DNA of 64,000 nt from Prochlorococcus marinus bv. HNLC2 (GCA_000218745.1 GL947595.1:1106399-1170398); one strand, 5' to 3'. Shown: positions 1 through 10,771, counted from the first letter of the stretch. A program made the numbers and translations. The notes: generated by a model from the letters alone, not told the origin.

Positions 1-198
1 ACCGTAATAAATGCCAGACAGTTAATACCAGAACAAGTATTCATAAGTATTGGAATTGCACCACCGCATTTACATCCTGTTAAATATCATAAAGAAAGGA
101 TAAAATACGAGTCTAACCTTGAAATATCAGGTGCTGATTTAGTTATTAAATCAATCAATGATATTAAAAAAATATCCTCAAGTTTATTTTTATTGTGA
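1..198 (+). CDS. HAD-type phosphatase, C-terminal end (partial)
   Basis: Only the last 65 codons lie in the window, open from base 1 to a TGA at 196-198. The tail contains a GADLVIKSIND stretch, which resembles the 'GAD-x-VI-x-S' end of HAD-family phosphatases of the phosphoglycolate phosphatase type. The catalytic DxD motif would lie upstream, outside the window, so this assignment rests on the tail alone and could be wrong. It is followed by about 100 AT-rich bases without genes and then by tRNA-Ser on the opposite strand. Confidence 0.45.
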   Translation, partial: TVINARQLIPEQVFISIGIAPPHLHPVKYHKERIKYESNLEISGADLVIKSINDIKKISSSLFLL

Positions 199-303
199 AT
201 TATTTATTCTAAGAATTTTTAAATAAAAGAGTTTTCTCTAACTATTTTCTGAATATATTTTTATCAATTAAAAACATCAGTATTTTTGGATAAAAGATTA
301 GGA

Positions 304-392
304 CGGAGAGAGAGGGATTCGAACCCTCGACAGAAGTTACCTCCTGTAACTCCTTAGCAGGGAGCCGCTTTCAACCACTCAGCCACCTCTCC
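304..392 (-). tRNA. tRNA-Ser (anticodon GCU)
   Basis: Read on the minus strand, the sequence starts GGAGAGGTGGCTGAGTGG and ends in a GGTTCGAATCCC T-loop followed by TCTCTCC and a G discriminator. The anticodon loop CTGCTAA gives GCU, which reads AGC/AGU serine codons. The long variable arm, about 89 nt in total, is as expected for a class II tRNA. CCA is not encoded. Confidence 0.95.
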
Positions 393-453
393 AACTACTT
401 TAGATTATCAAGTTTTGTGCAAACATACAAAATTTTTTATTTAATCGAAATGT

Positions 454-1655
454 CTAATTGATTAAAACTCTTGGAAGTCTATTTTTAAATGAACATAGTA
501 TCTCCCAAGGAATTGTGGAAGCTTTATTTGCCCACTCAAGAGGAGAGATTAATTCTTTTCCCTCAGAACCCAGTAGCACAACAGAATCTCCAACTTTAAT
601 ATCTTTAGAATGTGTAATATTAATCATCAATTGATCCATTGTAATAGCTCCAACTTGAGGATACTTAACTCCATTATGAATTACAGAAATATTGTTTGAT
701 AATCCTCTGCATATTCCATCTGCATAGCCAATACTTATAACAGCTAATTTTGTTTTTTGATTACTAATGAATTTTCTTCCATAGCTTACTCCCGTATCCC
801 CCTCAATATCTCTTATAAAAGAAATTTTTGATTTCAAGCAAAGGGCTGGTTCGAGTTTTAAGTCTACAATTTGCTTATAAAAAGGATTATAACCATACAT
901 AGATAACCCTACTCTAACCATATCAAAATGAAACTCTTTTCCTAAAAATGTGCCAGCAGAATTTGCTAGATGAATTTTTATATTTGGATATTTAGTAATT
1001 TTGATTTCTTGTAATAGCTTCTCAAATTTCAACTTTTGTATATGTGTATAACTATCTCTTTATTTAAGTATTCATCCTCATCTGCTGTTGCAAGATGACT
1101 ATATATACCATCAATAGATATATTATGAAATGAATTTATAGCATCAAATATATTAATAAATTCATCTATACTAAAACCTAATCTTGACATTCCTGTATCA
1201 ATTTTAAGATGTAAGTAAAAATTTTTTTTATATTTTTTTCCTATATTATTACAAATCAAGCATTCTCTCATACTGCTAATAGTAGGCATTAAATTATTTT
1301 TAAAACATATTGATAAATCCTTTTTTGTATAAACATTACCTAAAATTAATATCGGAATTTTAATACCCTCAGAACGTAAATAAATACCCTCCTGTAAAGT
1401 TGCTACTCCTAATTGATCAGCCCCTCCTCGAATAGCGTATTCAGATACAAATTTTGCATCATGACCATATCCATCTGCTTTTACAACAGCCATAAATTTA
1501 CATTTTGATTTCAGACTTGAACGGATTTGGCGAACATTATTTGAAATAGCATTTCCATTTACTTCAATCCATGCTCTTTGAGTTGGATCTATTGCAATCA
1601 AATGATTATTATCAACTTTAAAATTATTTTTTATGTTTTTAAATCCTAGTTGCAT
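454..1655 (-). pseudogene. alr: alanine racemase, frameshifted
   Basis: Alanine racemase is a PLP enzyme that makes D-alanine for peptidoglycan. The N-terminal part (1029-1655) has the PLP lysine in KADGYGH at about residue 59. The C-terminal part (454-1032) continues in another frame with RVGLSMYGYNP and the second catalytic tyrosine in VSYGRKF. The frame breaks at about 1039-1042, where a TATA run looks two bases too long: removing one TA joins the halves as HIQKLKFEK with no residues missing. Both halves otherwise look well conserved, so this may be a sequencing error rather than a dead gene. It is divergent from the HNH gene. Confidence 0.85.
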
Positions 1656-1726
1656 GAATAAATTCTCAATAATTTATGCGTTTATATGAATATAGAGTTA
1701 GCATGACATTAAATTGGGATATTGGC

Positions 1727-2233
1727 ATGAGCCAGACTCTCGTTTTAAACGCCTCTTATGAACCATTAAACATCACTACATGGCGTAGAGCAATTATTTT
1801 AATGCTTAAAGGGAAGGCAGAAAGTTTAGAAGAAGATTTTTCTCATAATATACACTTTAACAAAAAACTTCCAACCGTAATTAGACTTTTTTATTATGTC
1901 AAGATTCCATACAGAGAGGTAACTTTATCTAGGAAAAATATACTTTTAAGAGATAATAACTCATGTCAATATTGCAACTATAAAGGTAAAGACTTATCTA
2001 TAGACCACGTAATTCCTCGCAGTCGAGGCGGTGTAGACATATGGGAAAACGTAACAACAGCTTGTTTAAGATGTAATGTTCAAAAAGGAAATAGAACTCC
2101 TGAAGAAGCTAATATGCCTTTAATAATTAAACCTTATAAACCTCTTAGTAATTTGAATTTTGAGGCTACCAAGCAAATTCACTCGGGTAAACATGAAGAT
2201 TGGAAAAAATATGTAATTGGTCTAGCTGCTTAA
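1727..2233 (+). CDS. HNH endonuclease family protein
   Basis: This is a small HNH nuclease of a type widespread in cyanobacteria, whose cellular role I do not know. The core motif is visible: a CxxC pair (CQYCNYKGK), the catalytic DH in SIDHVIPRSRGG, an Asn (WENVTTA) and a second CxxC (CLRCN). I chose the ATG at 1727, which gives MSQTLVLNASYEPLNI, the start I expect for this family. The frame is also open from ATGs at 1676 and 1703, but a start at 1676 would leave only 20 bases to the divergent alr gene for both promoters. Confidence 0.8.
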   Translation: MSQTLVLNASYEPLNITTWRRAIILMLKGKAESLEEDFSHNIHFNKKLPTVIRLFYYVKIPYREVTLSRKNILLRDNNSCQYCNYKGKDLSIDHVIPRSRGGVDIWENVTTACLRCNVQKGNRTPEEANMPLIIKPYKPLSNLNFEATKQIHSGKHEDWKKYVIGLAA

Positions 2234-2246
2234 ACTTACACAAACA

Positions 2247-3338
2247 TCAATCATCACTATTAAATTGCTCCATTTGTTTTTTTTGTTCTTGTGCAATACA
2301 AGCTTCTATGACTTCATCTAGCTGACCAGAGAGAACAGGCTCTAAAGAAAAATTACAACCTAATCTATGATCAGTAGTACGATTATCTTTGTAGTTATAA
2401 GTCCTTATCTTCTCACTTCTATCGCCTGTACCCACTTGCATAAGCCTTTCTGATCTCTCTTTTTTATTCGCTTCTTCAATTTGTATTTCATATAATTTTG
2501 CTCGCAAAATTTCCATTGCCCTCTCTCTATTCTGTAATTGCGATCTTTCCTGCGTACAAAAAACTCTTATCCCTGTTGGTTTATGTAATAAATCAATTGC
2601 AGTCTCAACTTTATTAACATTTTGCCCTCCAGCCCCACCAGACCTCGCCGTACCAACCTCTAAATCAGTTGGATCAATTTTTACTTCTACTGGATCAACC
2701 TCTGGCATTACTGCAACTGTTGCAGTAGATGTATGAACTCTACCTTGTGATTCTGTTGCAGGAACTCTTTGAACTCGGTGTACTCCAGCTTCAAACTTCA
2801 ATTGACTATAAACAGATTCGCCTTTCACTGAAATAACTAGTTCTTTAAAACCACCAAGGTCTGACTCAGAAGCACTTATTGGTTTAACTGACCAACCGAC
2901 TTTTTGCCCATACCTCTCATACATTCTTGCCAAATCACCAGCCCAAATACAGGCTTCATTGCCACCAGCACCTGCTCTTATTTCCAACATTACGCTTCTA
3001 TCGTCTCTTGGATCCTTGGGAAGTAAAGCAATTTTTATTCTGTGAATTAAATTATCTTTATTATTTTGTAACTCTTGTAATTCATCATTAATTAAACTCT
3101 CCATTTCTTTATCATCCTTTGAATCTTTTAAAAGCCTTTTAGTTTCATCAATTTCTATATCTAATTTTCGTAATTGATCATAGTCATTCACTAAAGGTTC
3201 TAGTTTAGATCTTTCTCGAGCAATAGATTCAAGTTTTTTGGGGTTATTAGATATATCAGGATCTGCAAGTTGAGTCTCTAAGTTTAAAAAACTTTCTGAA
3301 GCGGTTTTTAACCTTGAAAGTAATATAGAATATTCCAA
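2247..3338 (-). CDS. prfA: peptide chain release factor 1
   Basis: RF1 ends translation at UAA and UAG. The 363-residue protein has full family length. The stop-codon reading PxT motif is PAT at residues 193-195, which separates RF1 from RF2, and the peptidyl hydrolysis GGQ motif is at 237-239 within [12 protein letters not shown]. It is the most downstream gene of the leftward ribosomal cluster, 30 bases after rpmE, so it is probably co-transcribed with it. Its 3' end lies 14 bases from the convergent HNH gene. Confidence 0.97.
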   Translation of the reverse strand: MEYSILLSRLKTASESFLNLETQLADPDISNNPKKLESIARERSKLEPLVNDYDQLRKLDIEIDETKRLLKDSKDDKEMESLINDELQELQNNKDNLIHRIKIALLPKDPRDDRSVMLEIRAGAGGNEACIWAGDLARMYERYGQKVGWSVKPISASESDLGGFKELVISVKGESVYSQLKFEAGVHRVQRVPATESQGRVHTSTATVAVMPEVDPVEVKIDPTDLEVGTARSGGAGGQNVNKVETAIDLLHKPTGIRVFCTQERSQLQNRERAMEILRAKLYEIQIEEANKKERSERLMQVGTGDRSEKIRTYNYKDNRTTDHRLGCNFSLEPVLSGQLDEVIEACIAQEQKKQMEQFNSDD

Positions 3339-3368
3339 TTTAAGATAAATTATATTTAATGAAATTCT

Positions 3369-3623
3369 TTATTTAGAATCTTCTTCTTTCTTTTTATCTT
3401 CTTGAGAAGTATTCGGGGATCCCATACCATACTTCTTCATAAATCTATCAACTCTACCTTCTGTATCAAGAATTTTTTGAGTTCCTGTAAAGAATGGATG
3501 ATTACCACTCCAAACATCGACGTGTAATTCAGGTTGAGTTGATCCCGTAGTCATAACAACTTCTCCGTTACAAATAACTTTTGCATCTGGATACCACTTA
3601 GGATGAATTTCTGATTTAGGCAT
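3369..3623 (-). CDS. rpmE: 50S ribosomal protein bL31
   Basis: The 84-residue protein begins MPKSEIHPKWYPDAKV and contains the typical W-S-G-x-HPFFTG core. It has a single cysteine (residue 18) and no CxxC pair, so it is the zinc-free (C-minus) form of bL31. The last 20 residues are a charged Asp/Glu/Lys-rich tail. It lies 8 bases after rpsI and 30 bases before prfA. Confidence 0.96.
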   Translation of the reverse strand: MPKSEIHPKWYPDAKVICNGEVVMTTGSTQPELHVDVWSGNHPFFTGTQKILDTEGRVDRFMKKYGMGSPNTSQEDKKKEEDSK

Positions 3624-3631
3624 GATTAAAA

Positions 3632-4042
3632 TTAACGTTTTGAGTATTGAGGGGCTTTTCTAGCCTTCTTTAAACCATATTTTCTTCTTTCTTTTGCTCT
3701 AGGGTCTCTACTAAGATGACCTTCAGTTTTTAAAGGCTTTCTATTATCAGGAGATAATTCGCAGAGTGCTCTAGCAGCCCCTTGCTTAATTGCATCAGCT
3801 TGACCAGTTAAGCCCCCTCCATATACATTTACAAAAATATCATAGGAATTTTCTAATCCCAACGTTTGTAAAGGAGCTTTTACTGCGCTTAAATGTAAAG
3901 GATTGAAATTTAAATAGTCATCTCCAGTTCTTCCATTGATTTTTATTTGGCCATTACCAGGAATCAATCTAACTCGTGCTACAGAAGTCTTTCTTCTTCC
4001 TGTTCCCCAATAAACTGCTTTGTTTTTTATTTGACTATTCAT
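3632..4042 (-). CDS. rpsI: 30S ribosomal protein uS9
   Basis: The 136-residue protein has the uS9 core [17 protein letters not shown] near the N-terminus and ends in the conserved basic tail that finishes QYSKR, the part that reaches the P-site tRNA. It is 9 bases downstream of rplM, the standard bacterial rplM-rpsI pairing, and 8 bases upstream of rpmE. Confidence 0.97.
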   Translation of the reverse strand: MNSQIKNKAVYWGTGRRKTSVARVRLIPGNGQIKINGRTGDDYLNFNPLHLSAVKAPLQTLGLENSYDIFVNVYGGGLTGQADAIKQGAARALCELSPDNRKPLKTEGHLSRDPRAKERRKYGLKKARKAPQYSKR

Positions 4043-4051
4043 ATTAAAAAA

Positions 4052-4483
4052 TTACTTATTTAATAATACAGGATCTTGTGCAGCATGAGGATGATCTGGA
4101 CCCTTGTAAACTTTTAATTTCCTAAATTGTTGCCTACCTAAAGAATTATGAGGCAGCATCCCCTTAACAGCTTGCTCAATAATTCTTTCAGGAATTCTCT
4201 CCTGCAATGTTTCAAATTTTTCAATCTTCATCCCTCCAGGCCTACCAGAATGACGACGATATAATTTTTGAGAGGATTTTTTACCCGTAACTTCAATTTT
4301 TTCGGCATTTACTACTATTACAAAGTCACCTGTATCTAAGTGCGGCGTAAATGAAGGTTTATTTTTTCCACGTAATATAACTGCTATTTCAGTAGCAAGT
4401 CTTCCTAAAGTTTTGTCTGTAGCATCCACTAAAAACCATTCCCTTTTTATAGTTTCTATTGATGGAGTAGTTGTTTTATTCAT
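4052..4483 (-). CDS. rplM: 50S ribosomal protein uL13
   Basis: The 143-residue protein carries the uL13 features: [19 protein letters not shown] near the N-terminus, then [12 protein letters not shown] and the MLPHNSLGR motif. A 112-base AT-rich spacer separates it from truA upstream, the longest gap inside this leftward cluster, so a separate promoter for rplM-rpsI-rpmE-prfA is possible. I cannot place that promoter firmly. Confidence 0.97.
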   Translation of the reverse strand: MNKTTTPSIETIKREWFLVDATDKTLGRLATEIAVILRGKNKPSFTPHLDTGDFVIVVNAEKIEVTGKKSSQKLYRRHSGRPGGMKIEKFETLQERIPERIIEQAVKGMLPHNSLGRQQFRKLKVYKGPDHPHAAQDPVLLNK

Positions 4484-4595
4484 CTGTCGATTCTATAAAA
4501 TCAATTCTTTATCTTACATCATTGAAGGAGCTTTAAACAATTTTTTATTTATTAAGATTTTGATTTTCTAAAAAACTTTTATATTGTTTTTAATT

Positions 4596-5402
4596 TTAAG
4601 AACTACCTGAAATTAAAAATTTCGGAAAAAGATCTTTATTATTTACTTTTTGAAAAATATTATTACTATATTTGGCATTAACAAAACATAGTCCTTTCGC
4701 TGGAGCAGACTCAAGAACTTCGTCTTTCTTTTTATTTTTCCATCTTTCAATAAAAATCTCTGGTGTGATTTTTTTTTCTCCTACCAAAACTAATTGACCA
4801 ACTATTGCTCTTACCATTCCATAAAGGAAACCAGTCGCTTTAATATCAAAAAAAATTAAATCCCCTTTTCTCATAAGATTAACCTTTATTACTTCTGTAA
4901 TAGATGATGATCTATTACTTCCACTTTTCTGAAATGCAAAAAAATCATGTTTCCCTGTAATACCTTGTAAGGCACTTTGCATCGATATTTCATCTAAAAC
5001 TTTTTGATATCTATGCCAAGACCAATTACTAATAAAAATATTTGGAATTTTACTATTGTTAATAACATACCTGTAATGTCTATAAATTGCAGAGTAGCAA
5101 GCATGCCATTCTCTAGGAACAAAAGTTGACTCCAATATCCTTATGTTTAACGGTAATTTCCCATTAAGAGCATCTGCCCATCTACTTTCTGGTATAACAA
5201 AATCAGATTCAAAATGAACGACTTGACCGGCTGCATGAACCCCAGCATCTGTTCTTCCTGCTGCAAAAGTTTTTACACTTTTACTTGATAAAATGGTTAT
5301 GGCCTCTTCTAAAGCTTGCTGAACAGTAATAGTATTTTTTTGTCTTTGCCATCCTGAGTAATCAGCTCCATTATATTGTATTTTTAACGCAACCCTTTTC
5401 AA
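4596..5402 (-). CDS. truA: tRNA pseudouridine(38-40) synthase TruA
   Basis: TruA converts uridines 38-40 of the tRNA anticodon arm to pseudouridine. The 268-residue protein has normal length and the catalytic aspartate in AAGRTDAGVHAAGQ (Asp52). It begins 9 bases after rplQ stops. The rpoA-rplQ-truA order is a common cyanobacterial arrangement, which supports the call. Confidence 0.95.
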   Translation of the reverse strand: MKRVALKIQYNGADYSGWQRQKNTITVQQALEEAITILSSKSVKTFAAGRTDAGVHAAGQVVHFESDFVIPESRWADALNGKLPLNIRILESTFVPREWHACYSAIYRHYRYVINNSKIPNIFISNWSWHRYQKVLDEISMQSALQGITGKHDFFAFQKSGSNRSSSITEVIKVNLMRKGDLIFFDIKATGFLYGMVRAIVGQLVLVGEKKITPEIFIERWKNKKKDEVLESAPAKGLCFVNAKYSNNIFQKVNNKDLFPKFLISGSS

Positions 5403-5411
5403 TAATAAGTT

Positions 5412-5762
5412 TTAAACAAGCTCAATAATTGCCATTTGAGCATTATCTCCTTTTCTTGAAACTGTTCTTACTATTCTTGTATATCCTCCTTCTCTATCAC
5501 CATATCTCTCTTTAGCTTTTTCAAATAATGAATGGACAAGTTTTTTATCATAAATATATCCAAGAGCTCTTCTTCTTGATGAAAGAGAGCCATCTTTCGC
5601 TAAAGTAATCATCCTTTCAGCTTCGCTTCTCAACGCTTTTGCTCTAGCCTTTGTAGTAGTTACTCTACCTTCTCTAATAAGTTGTGTAGTTAATCCTCTT
5701 AGAAGAGCCTTCCTTTGGTCAGAAGGTTTACTAAGTAATGGAATTCTTAATTGATGTCTCAT
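5412..5762 (-). CDS. rplQ: 50S ribosomal protein bL17
   Basis: The 116-residue protein starts [20 protein letters not shown], with the family's basic N-terminus and the [17 protein letters not shown] block, followed by [22 protein letters not shown] at the C-terminal end in broken conserved segments. It follows rpoA by 12 bases, the usual bacterial pairing. Confidence 0.97.
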   Translation of the reverse strand: MRHQLRIPLLSKPSDQRKALLRGLTTQLIREGRVTTTKARAKALRSEAERMITLAKDGSLSSRRRALGYIYDKKLVHSLFEKAKERYGDREGGYTRIVRTVSRKGDNAQMAIIELV

Positions 5763-5774
5763 GATTTGAAAATG

Positions 5775-6713
5775 TTAAACAGAAGTTCTACTTTGCGGAA
5801 TAGAAATCCCTATTCTTTCGAGAGCTTCAATTACCTCATCAGCAGATTTTGAACCGAAGTTCTTTATTTCTAAAAGATCTTCATAACTGAAGCCCATTAG
5901 ATCTGAAACAGAGTTAACTTGAGCACGCTTTAAACAATTATACGCTCTAACTGACAAATTTAGTTCTTCAAGAGGAATCTGAGCTTCTGGAGAGGGTTCT
6001 GGCTCTTCAGGTATTTCTTCAACCATAGTGACAGTAGCCAAAGGTTGGAATAATTCTATGAGCTGATTGGCTGCTTCTGCTATTGCATCATCTGGGCTAG
6101 TTGAACCATCAGTTACAACCTCCATCTTTAATCTTTCTCTACCAGTTCCACCCTCAGCAACAGCGGTTTCATCTATCGTAAAATTAACTCTTTTAACGGG
6201 CATAAATACCGCATCTATTTGTAAAAGATCTATTGAAGTGGTTTCTTCATTTCTTCTATCTACAGGTCTATATCCTGTACCTCTTTCAACATGGATCTCT
6301 AATTCAAGATTATGGCCGTCTTGTATGGTAGCAATTGGCTTATCTCCATCAACCACTTCAACTTGAGATGAGAATTGTATATCATTGGCTGTAACTTCCA
6401 TCGGTCCAGAGGCCACAAGCCTGCCAATTTCTACTTCGTTACTTGAGCTATTAATTGAGAGTTGTTTACAATTTAATAAAATATCTAATACATCCTCTCT
6501 AACACCTGGAACTGTAGCATATTCATGATTCACTCCAGCAATTCTAACTGCTGTAACGGCGCTTCCTTCAAGGCCTCCCATCAAAACTCTTCTCAAAGAG
6601 TTCCCTAAGGTAGTTGCTTGTCCTCTCTCTAAAGGACCAATTAAAAAAGTTCCTGTTTGGGAGCGATCATCTGAAATCTGATGGTCAATTCGATCAATCT
6701 GGTATTGCAACAC
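5775..6713 (-). CDS. rpoA: RNA polymerase alpha subunit
   Basis: Alpha dimerises to start RNA polymerase assembly, and its C-terminal domain contacts UP elements and activators. The 312-residue protein has the N-terminal domain up to about 230 ([22 protein letters not shown]), an acidic proline-rich linker ([16 protein letters not shown]), and a complete C-terminal domain from about 245 ([19 protein letters not shown], then [16 protein letters not shown]). It lies between rpsK and rplQ as in most bacteria. Confidence 0.98.
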   Translation of the reverse strand: MLQYQIDRIDHQISDDRSQTGTFLIGPLERGQATTLGNSLRRVLMGGLEGSAVTAVRIAGVNHEYATVPGVREDVLDILLNCKQLSINSSSNEVEIGRLVASGPMEVTANDIQFSSQVEVVDGDKPIATIQDGHNLELEIHVERGTGYRPVDRRNEETTSIDLLQIDAVFMPVKRVNFTIDETAVAEGGTGRERLKMEVVTDGSTSPDDAIAEAANQLIELFQPLATVTMVEEIPEEPEPSPEAQIPLEELNLSVRAYNCLKRAQVNSVSDLMGFSYEDLLEIKNFGSKSADEVIEALERIGISIPQSRTSV

Positions 6714-6747
6714 GGAAAATAAAAAGGTAAAGGTTTGAGTTAAATTG

Positions 6748-6776
6748 AGAGAATTCTCTAAACGCGTCTGCGTTTA
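6748..6776. other. palindrome and hairpin over the rpsK stop codon
   Basis: A perfect 12-base palindrome (AGAGAATTCTCT, 6748-6759) abuts a 7-bp stem with a 4-base loop (TAAACGC, GTCT, GCGTTTA; 6759-6776) that contains the rpsK stop codon. It sits at the rpsK-rpoA junction. It could be an RNA processing or attenuation structure, or it could simply follow from the codons for the Arg/Lys-rich rpsK tail. Confidence 0.35.
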
Positions 6777-7150
6777 GGTCTTCTGCATCCATTATGAGGT
6801 AATGGAGTGACATCTCTTATTAGAGTTATTTCTAAACCTGCAACTTGTAAAGCTCTTATGGCGGTTTCCCTACCTGATCCAGGGCCACGGACTAAAACTT
6901 CTATTTGTCTCATCCCCTGATCTAGAGCTCTTCTCGCGGCAGATTCAGCTGCTGTTTGGGCAGCAAAAGGTGTTCCTTTTCTTGCACCTTTAAATCCACT
7001 CGCACCTGCAGAAGACCATGAAATAACATGCCCTGATGTGTCTGTGATGGATACAATTGTGTTATTAAATGTACTCTGTATATGAACTACTCCATTGGGT
7101 ACATTTCTCTTGGATTTTTTTGAACCGGTTTTTTTTGCTTGAGCTGGCAT
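6758..7150 (-). CDS. rpsK: 30S ribosomal protein uS11
   Basis: The 130-residue protein has [15 protein letters not shown], the [17 protein letters not shown] block and the conserved end [16 protein letters not shown]. uS11 lines the platform of the small subunit near the mRNA exit. It lies 40 bases after rpsM and 44 bases before rpoA. Confidence 0.98.
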   Translation of the reverse strand: MPAQAKKTGSKKSKRNVPNGVVHIQSTFNNTIVSITDTSGHVISWSSAGASGFKGARKGTPFAAQTAAESAARRALDQGMRQIEVLVRGPGSGRETAIRALQVAGLEITLIRDVTPLPHNGCRRPKRRRV

Positions 7151-7190
7151 GACTTCTAAATGATGAATTTGATAAATTTAAATAATTGCA

Positions 7191-7556
7191 TTATTTTTTC
7201 CTTCCAGCAACAGTTTTTCTAGCTCCACGTCTTGTTCTGGCATTAGTTCTAGTTCTTTGTCCTCTCACTGGAAGACTCATTCTATGTCTCCTACCCCTGA
7301 TACAACCAATATCCTGTAAACGCTTAAGAGCCATTCCTTCTTGCCTACGTAAATCACCTTCAACAGTAAATGTTTCAGTAGCACCTCTTAATTTTTGAAC
7401 ATCAGAATCAGAGAGATCCTTAACTCGAGTATCAGGATTGACCCCTGTATTTTCTAATATCTGTTTTGACCTTGTTAAACCTATCCCGTAGATATATGTA
7501 AGGGAGATTTCGACTCGCTTTTCACGAGGTATGTCAATGCCTGCAATCCTAGCCAC
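7191..7556 (-). CDS. rpsM: 30S ribosomal protein uS13
   Basis: The 121-residue protein starts [21 protein letters not shown] and ends in a highly basic tail with [13 protein letters not shown]. uS13 sits in the head of the small subunit and contacts the P-site tRNA and the large subunit. It follows rpmJ by 69 bases. Confidence 0.98.
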   Translation of the reverse strand: MARIAGIDIPREKRVEISLTYIYGIGLTRSKQILENTGVNPDTRVKDLSDSDVQKLRGATETFTVEGDLRRQEGMALKRLQDIGCIRGRRHRMSLPVRGQRTRTNARTRRGARKTVAGRKK

Positions 7557-7625
7557 TTGTTTTCAATAAATAAAAAGTTTTAAACTGAATTTTGATTTAA
7601 TTTATAAAATTAAATTTCGTCAAAT

Positions 7626-7742
7626 TTAACCTTGACGTTGTTTGTGTCTAGGGCTCGCGGTACAAATAACCATTACCCTGCCGTGGCGTCTAATTACACG
7701 ACATTTGTCACACATTGGTTTTACTGAGGCTCTAACCTTCAT
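7626..7742 (-). CDS. rpmJ: 50S ribosomal protein bL36
   Basis: This 38-codon gene is easily missed because of its size. Translation gives [19 protein letters not shown], then [19 protein letters not shown] and a TAA stop. The zinc ligands Cys11, Cys14, Cys27 and His33 are all present, so it is the zinc-binding form. It lies between adk (41 bases upstream) and rpsM, its standard place. No infA gene is found between adk and rpmJ. Confidence 0.96.
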   Translation of the reverse strand: MKVRASVKPMCDKCRVIRRHGRVMVICTASPRHKQRQG

Positions 7743-7783
7743 AAGGTTTTTCTCATTAAATACTAATTCTACATTCTACAGCA

Positions 7784-8335
7784 TCAAGTTGCCATATTTT
7801 GTTTTATTTCATCAGAAATTATTTTAAGTTCCCTATCTCCATCTATATACTTTAATAAATTTTTATCTCTATAGAACTCAATAAGAGGTTCAGTAGTCTC
7901 TTTATAAATATTTAACCTTGTTCTAATAGTATTTTCATTATCATCAGCTCTTCCCCTGCTAAGAAGTCTTTTTACTAATATTTCTTCGTTAACATCTAAA
8001 TAAAACACCATTTCTAAAACCTGATTAATATCCTCTAAAACTTTATTTAAAGAGTTTGCCTGAGAAATATTTCTAGGATAGCCATCTAAAATCCAGCCTT
8101 TATTTTTCTTTAAAAGATTTTTTCTAACAATTTCTAAAACGAGCTCATCATTCACAAGCTTTCCACTATTAATAATTTCCTTAACTTGAATTCCGAGATT
8201 TGTTTTCAAGTCAACTTCTTTTCTAAGCAATTCACCTGTTGAGAGATGCAGATACTGACTCGCTTGACTCATTAACCCAGCCTGAGTACCTTTGCCTGCT
8301 CCTGGTGGCCCTAAGAATAATAAATATTTCTTCAT
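7784..8335 (-). CDS. adk: adenylate kinase
   Basis: Adenylate kinase interconverts ATP + AMP and 2 ADP. The P-loop GPPGAGKGT is at residues 9-17, and the AMP/ATP-site segments [17 protein letters not shown] and [12 protein letters not shown] are present. At 183 residues it is a short-type enzyme in which the LID domain is reduced, as is common in cyanobacteria. Its start overlaps the secY stop by one base, so the two are probably translationally coupled. Confidence 0.96.
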   Translation of the reverse strand: MKKYLLFLGPPGAGKGTQAGLMSQASQYLHLSTGELLRKEVDLKTNLGIQVKEIINSGKLVNDELVLEIVRKNLLKKNKGWILDGYPRNISQANSLNKVLEDINQVLEMVFYLDVNEEILVKRLLSRGRADDNENTIRTRLNIYKETTEPLIEFYRDKNLLKYIDGDRELKIISDEIKQNMAT

Positions 8336-9654
8336 TAGTTATTCACTAAGCCCTCATATCTTTGCGAAATAACATAAGTTTGTATTTGCTTGGCAGTATC
8401 TATAGCAACTCCAACAAGAATTAATAGAGAAGTTGCTCCTAATCCCTGAAAAGTCTGCACATTTGTAGCTCTCTCAACAGCGGCTGGAATTATTGCTACA
8501 GAACCTAAAAAAAGTCCACCTAATAGCGTTAATCGATTTTGAATACCTGTTAAGTAAGCAGTTGTTTTTGACCCCGGTCTTACACCAGGAACAGCGACAC
8601 CACCTTTTTTAAGGTTAGATGCCACATCAACTGGATTTATTGTAAGAGAAGCATAAAAATATGAGAATCCAAGAATTAATGCGAAAAAAGTTAATGCATA
8701 CGGCCAAGGATTAGAGGAACTGGGGTTTAAAGAACTAGCAAATTTTATTAATAAAGGATTACCTGTGACATTAGCTATTGTGATTGGTAAAAAAATTAAT
8801 GCCGATGCAAATATAATAGGCATAACCCCTCCAGCATTCAATTTCAGCGGTAAATAGCTCTGTCTTGTTGGCAGTAAAGATGGACTACCTATCTGCCTTT
8901 TTGCGCTTACAATAGGAATTCGTCTAGCACCCTCTTGAACAAAAATAATTCCAACTATGGTAAGTAGAAAAACCCCTAGTAGTACTGCTATTCCTAAGAC
9001 ATCCCCTCTATCTCCTGTTTGAGCTTTCTCAATTGTAGAACTTAATGCTTTAGGTAGTGTCGCAACAATATTTAGAAAAATGACTAGTGAAGCACCTTGA
9101 CCAATTCCTTTTTCAGTAATTATTTCACTAAACCACATAACAATCATCGAACCCGTAACGAGTGCTATAGAAGTTTGAAGAACAAATGTAGATTGACTTA
9201 CCCCTTCAATTGCATATTGTCTAAGAATTAGAGAAAAAATTATACTCTGAAGAAATCCCCAGCCTAAAGCTACATATCGAGTTATTTGAGCAATCTTTCT
9301 TCTTCCTGCTTCACCTTCATTTTTTTGTAAATCTTCTAATGCTGGCAAAGCAGCAGTGAGTAGTTGAATGATTATAGAAGCATTGATAAAAGGTAAAATG
9401 CCTAAAGCAAATATTCCAAGTGTTGAAATTCCTCCTCCTGTAAAAATATCTAAAAAGCCTATTAATTGACCTCCTTGATCAATAAAACTCTTAAAAGCCT
9501 CTCTATCAATACCTGGCATAGGAATATAGATGCCCAATCTAACGAGCAAAAGTAAACCTAAAGTGGTTAATACTCTTGTTCTTAACTCTTTATTTAAAAA
9601 TAATTGAGTAAGAATTTCTGAAGCACTTGGATTTCTACTTTTCTTAACTAACAT
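8335..9654 (-). CDS. secY: protein translocase subunit SecY
   Basis: SecY is the channel of the Sec translocon; in cyanobacteria it serves both plasma and thylakoid membranes. The 439-residue protein shows about ten hydrophobic segments, the plug and pore region with [14 protein letters not shown], and the cytosolic loop with [12 protein letters not shown] that contacts SecA and the ribosome. It lies 38 bases after rplO and overlaps adk by one base. Confidence 0.97.
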   Translation of the reverse strand: MLVKKSRNPSASEILTQLFLNKELRTRVLTTLGLLLLVRLGIYIPMPGIDREAFKSFIDQGGQLIGFLDIFTGGGISTLGIFALGILPFINASIIIQLLTAALPALEDLQKNEGEAGRRKIAQITRYVALGWGFLQSIIFSLILRQYAIEGVSQSTFVLQTSIALVTGSMIVMWFSEIITEKGIGQGASLVIFLNIVATLPKALSSTIEKAQTGDRGDVLGIAVLLGVFLLTIVGIIFVQEGARRIPIVSAKRQIGSPSLLPTRQSYLPLKLNAGGVMPIIFASALIFLPITIANVTGNPLLIKFASSLNPSSSNPWPYALTFFALILGFSYFYASLTINPVDVASNLKKGGVAVPGVRPGSKTTAYLTGIQNRLTLLGGLFLGSVAIIPAAVERATNVQTFQGLGATSLLILVGVAIDTAKQIQTYVISQRYEGLVNN

Positions 9655-9692
9655 AAAGGTTTATTAGTACAAATTTATTTAGCTTTATTTCT

Positions 9693-10145
9693 TTAATTTA
9701 CAACATTACATGAGCCACCTGCAGCCTCTATTTTTTCTTTCGCAGATTTAGTGAAAGAATGAGCTTCAACTTTTAATTTAACTTTTATATTTCCATTACC
9801 TAATATTTTCAAAGGAAACTTAGGTTTAAAAAGCAAACCTTTTTTCACCAATGAATCTAAATTTACTACCTCATCATCATTAAATTTATTTAATTTTTCC
9901 AGATTAATTACTGAAAACTTTTTTTGATTAATAATTTCAAAATGCTTTAATTTAGGGACTCTGCGATATAGAGGCATTTGACCACCTTCAAAGCCAGGTC
10001 TTGTTGGACGACCTGAACGTGATTTTTGCCCTCTCATTCCGAATCCACATGATGCTCCCTGACCTGCAGCAATACCCCTACCTTTTCTAAGTTTTTTCTT
10101 ACGTGATCCAGTATTTGGTTTTAAAGAATTTAATGTTGAAGTCAT
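9693..10145 (-). CDS. rplO: 50S ribosomal protein uL15
   Basis: The 150-residue protein has the glycine/arginine-rich N-terminal extension of uL15 ([15 protein letters not shown], then [24 protein letters not shown]). It is 5 bases downstream of rpsE. rpmD (uL30), which sits between these two in many bacteria, is absent, as is usual in cyanobacteria. Confidence 0.97.
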   Translation of the reverse strand: MTSTLNSLKPNTGSRKKKLRKGRGIAAGQGASCGFGMRGQKSRSGRPTRPGFEGGQMPLYRRVPKLKHFEIINQKKFSVINLEKLNKFNDDEVVNLDSLVKKGLLFKPKFPLKILGNGNIKVKLKVEAHSFTKSAKEKIEAAGGSCNVVN

Positions 10146-10150
10146 AATTT

Positions 10151-10759
10151 TTAGGAGTAAAGCTGCTCTAAAGTAATTCCTCTTTCCCTTGCAACAGATT
10201 TATGGGTCCTGAGCTGAGAGAGAGCAACCATCGCTGCGCGAGCATTATTTAGTGGAGTCTTGCTACCAAGCCTCTTTGCTAATACATTTTTTATACCAGC
10301 TAATTCTAAAACGGTTCTAATAGAACCGCCCGCAATAACGCCAGTTCCAGGGGCAGCTGGTCTTATAAGCACATTAGCAGCTCCATCTCTTCCTAAAGAA
10401 AGTGTTGGAATTGAGTTAGTTTGAGTTAGAGGGACTCTTACAAGATTCTTTTTACCATCAGCTACACCTTTTCTAACTGCACCAATAACATCCCCAGCCT
10501 TACCTACACCAACTCCAACTTGACCCTTCTCATTTCCGACAACTACTATTGCTCTAAAACTCATTTTCTTTCCTCCCTTAACAGTTTTAGAAACTCTTCT
10601 AATTTGAACAACTCTTTCTTGCCAATCTGAATCCCTTTCTAAATTTTTAGAATCTCTTCTATTTCTTTTTCTACTATTTCTTTTAGGTTCATCTTGGTTA
10701 ACGGAATTTATCTTCTCGTTATTTGGTTGATTGTCTTGTTTTGTTGGTGAGTTAGTCAT
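10151..10759 (-). CDS. rpsE: 30S ribosomal protein uS5
   Basis: The uS5 core starts at about residue 47 ([20 protein letters not shown]) and includes the [14 protein letters not shown] loop and [18 protein letters not shown]. At 202 residues it is longer than the usual 165-175 because of a polar N-terminal extension rich in Asn, Gln and Arg. uS5 helps maintain decoding accuracy. Confidence 0.97.
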   Translation of the reverse strand: MTNSPTKQDNQPNNEKINSVNQDEPKRNSRKRNRRDSKNLERDSDWQERVVQIRRVSKTVKGGKKMSFRAIVVVGNEKGQVGVGVGKAGDVIGAVRKGVADGKKNLVRVPLTQTNSIPTLSLGRDGAANVLIRPAAPGTGVIAGGSIRTVLELAGIKNVLAKRLGSKTPLNNARAAMVALSQLRTHKSVARERGITLEQLYS

Positions 10760-10771
10760 AGTTTTTAATAT

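Noticed and set aside
3369-3623. bL31 without zinc cysteines considered as possible mutation
   Set aside because: Zinc-free bL31 is a regular variant of the family.
6067-6366. 99-codon ORF on the plus strand inside rpoA
   Set aside because: It is fully antisense to the strongly conserved rpoA coding sequence and encodes a low-complexity Ser/Thr/Leu-rich sequence with no family features.
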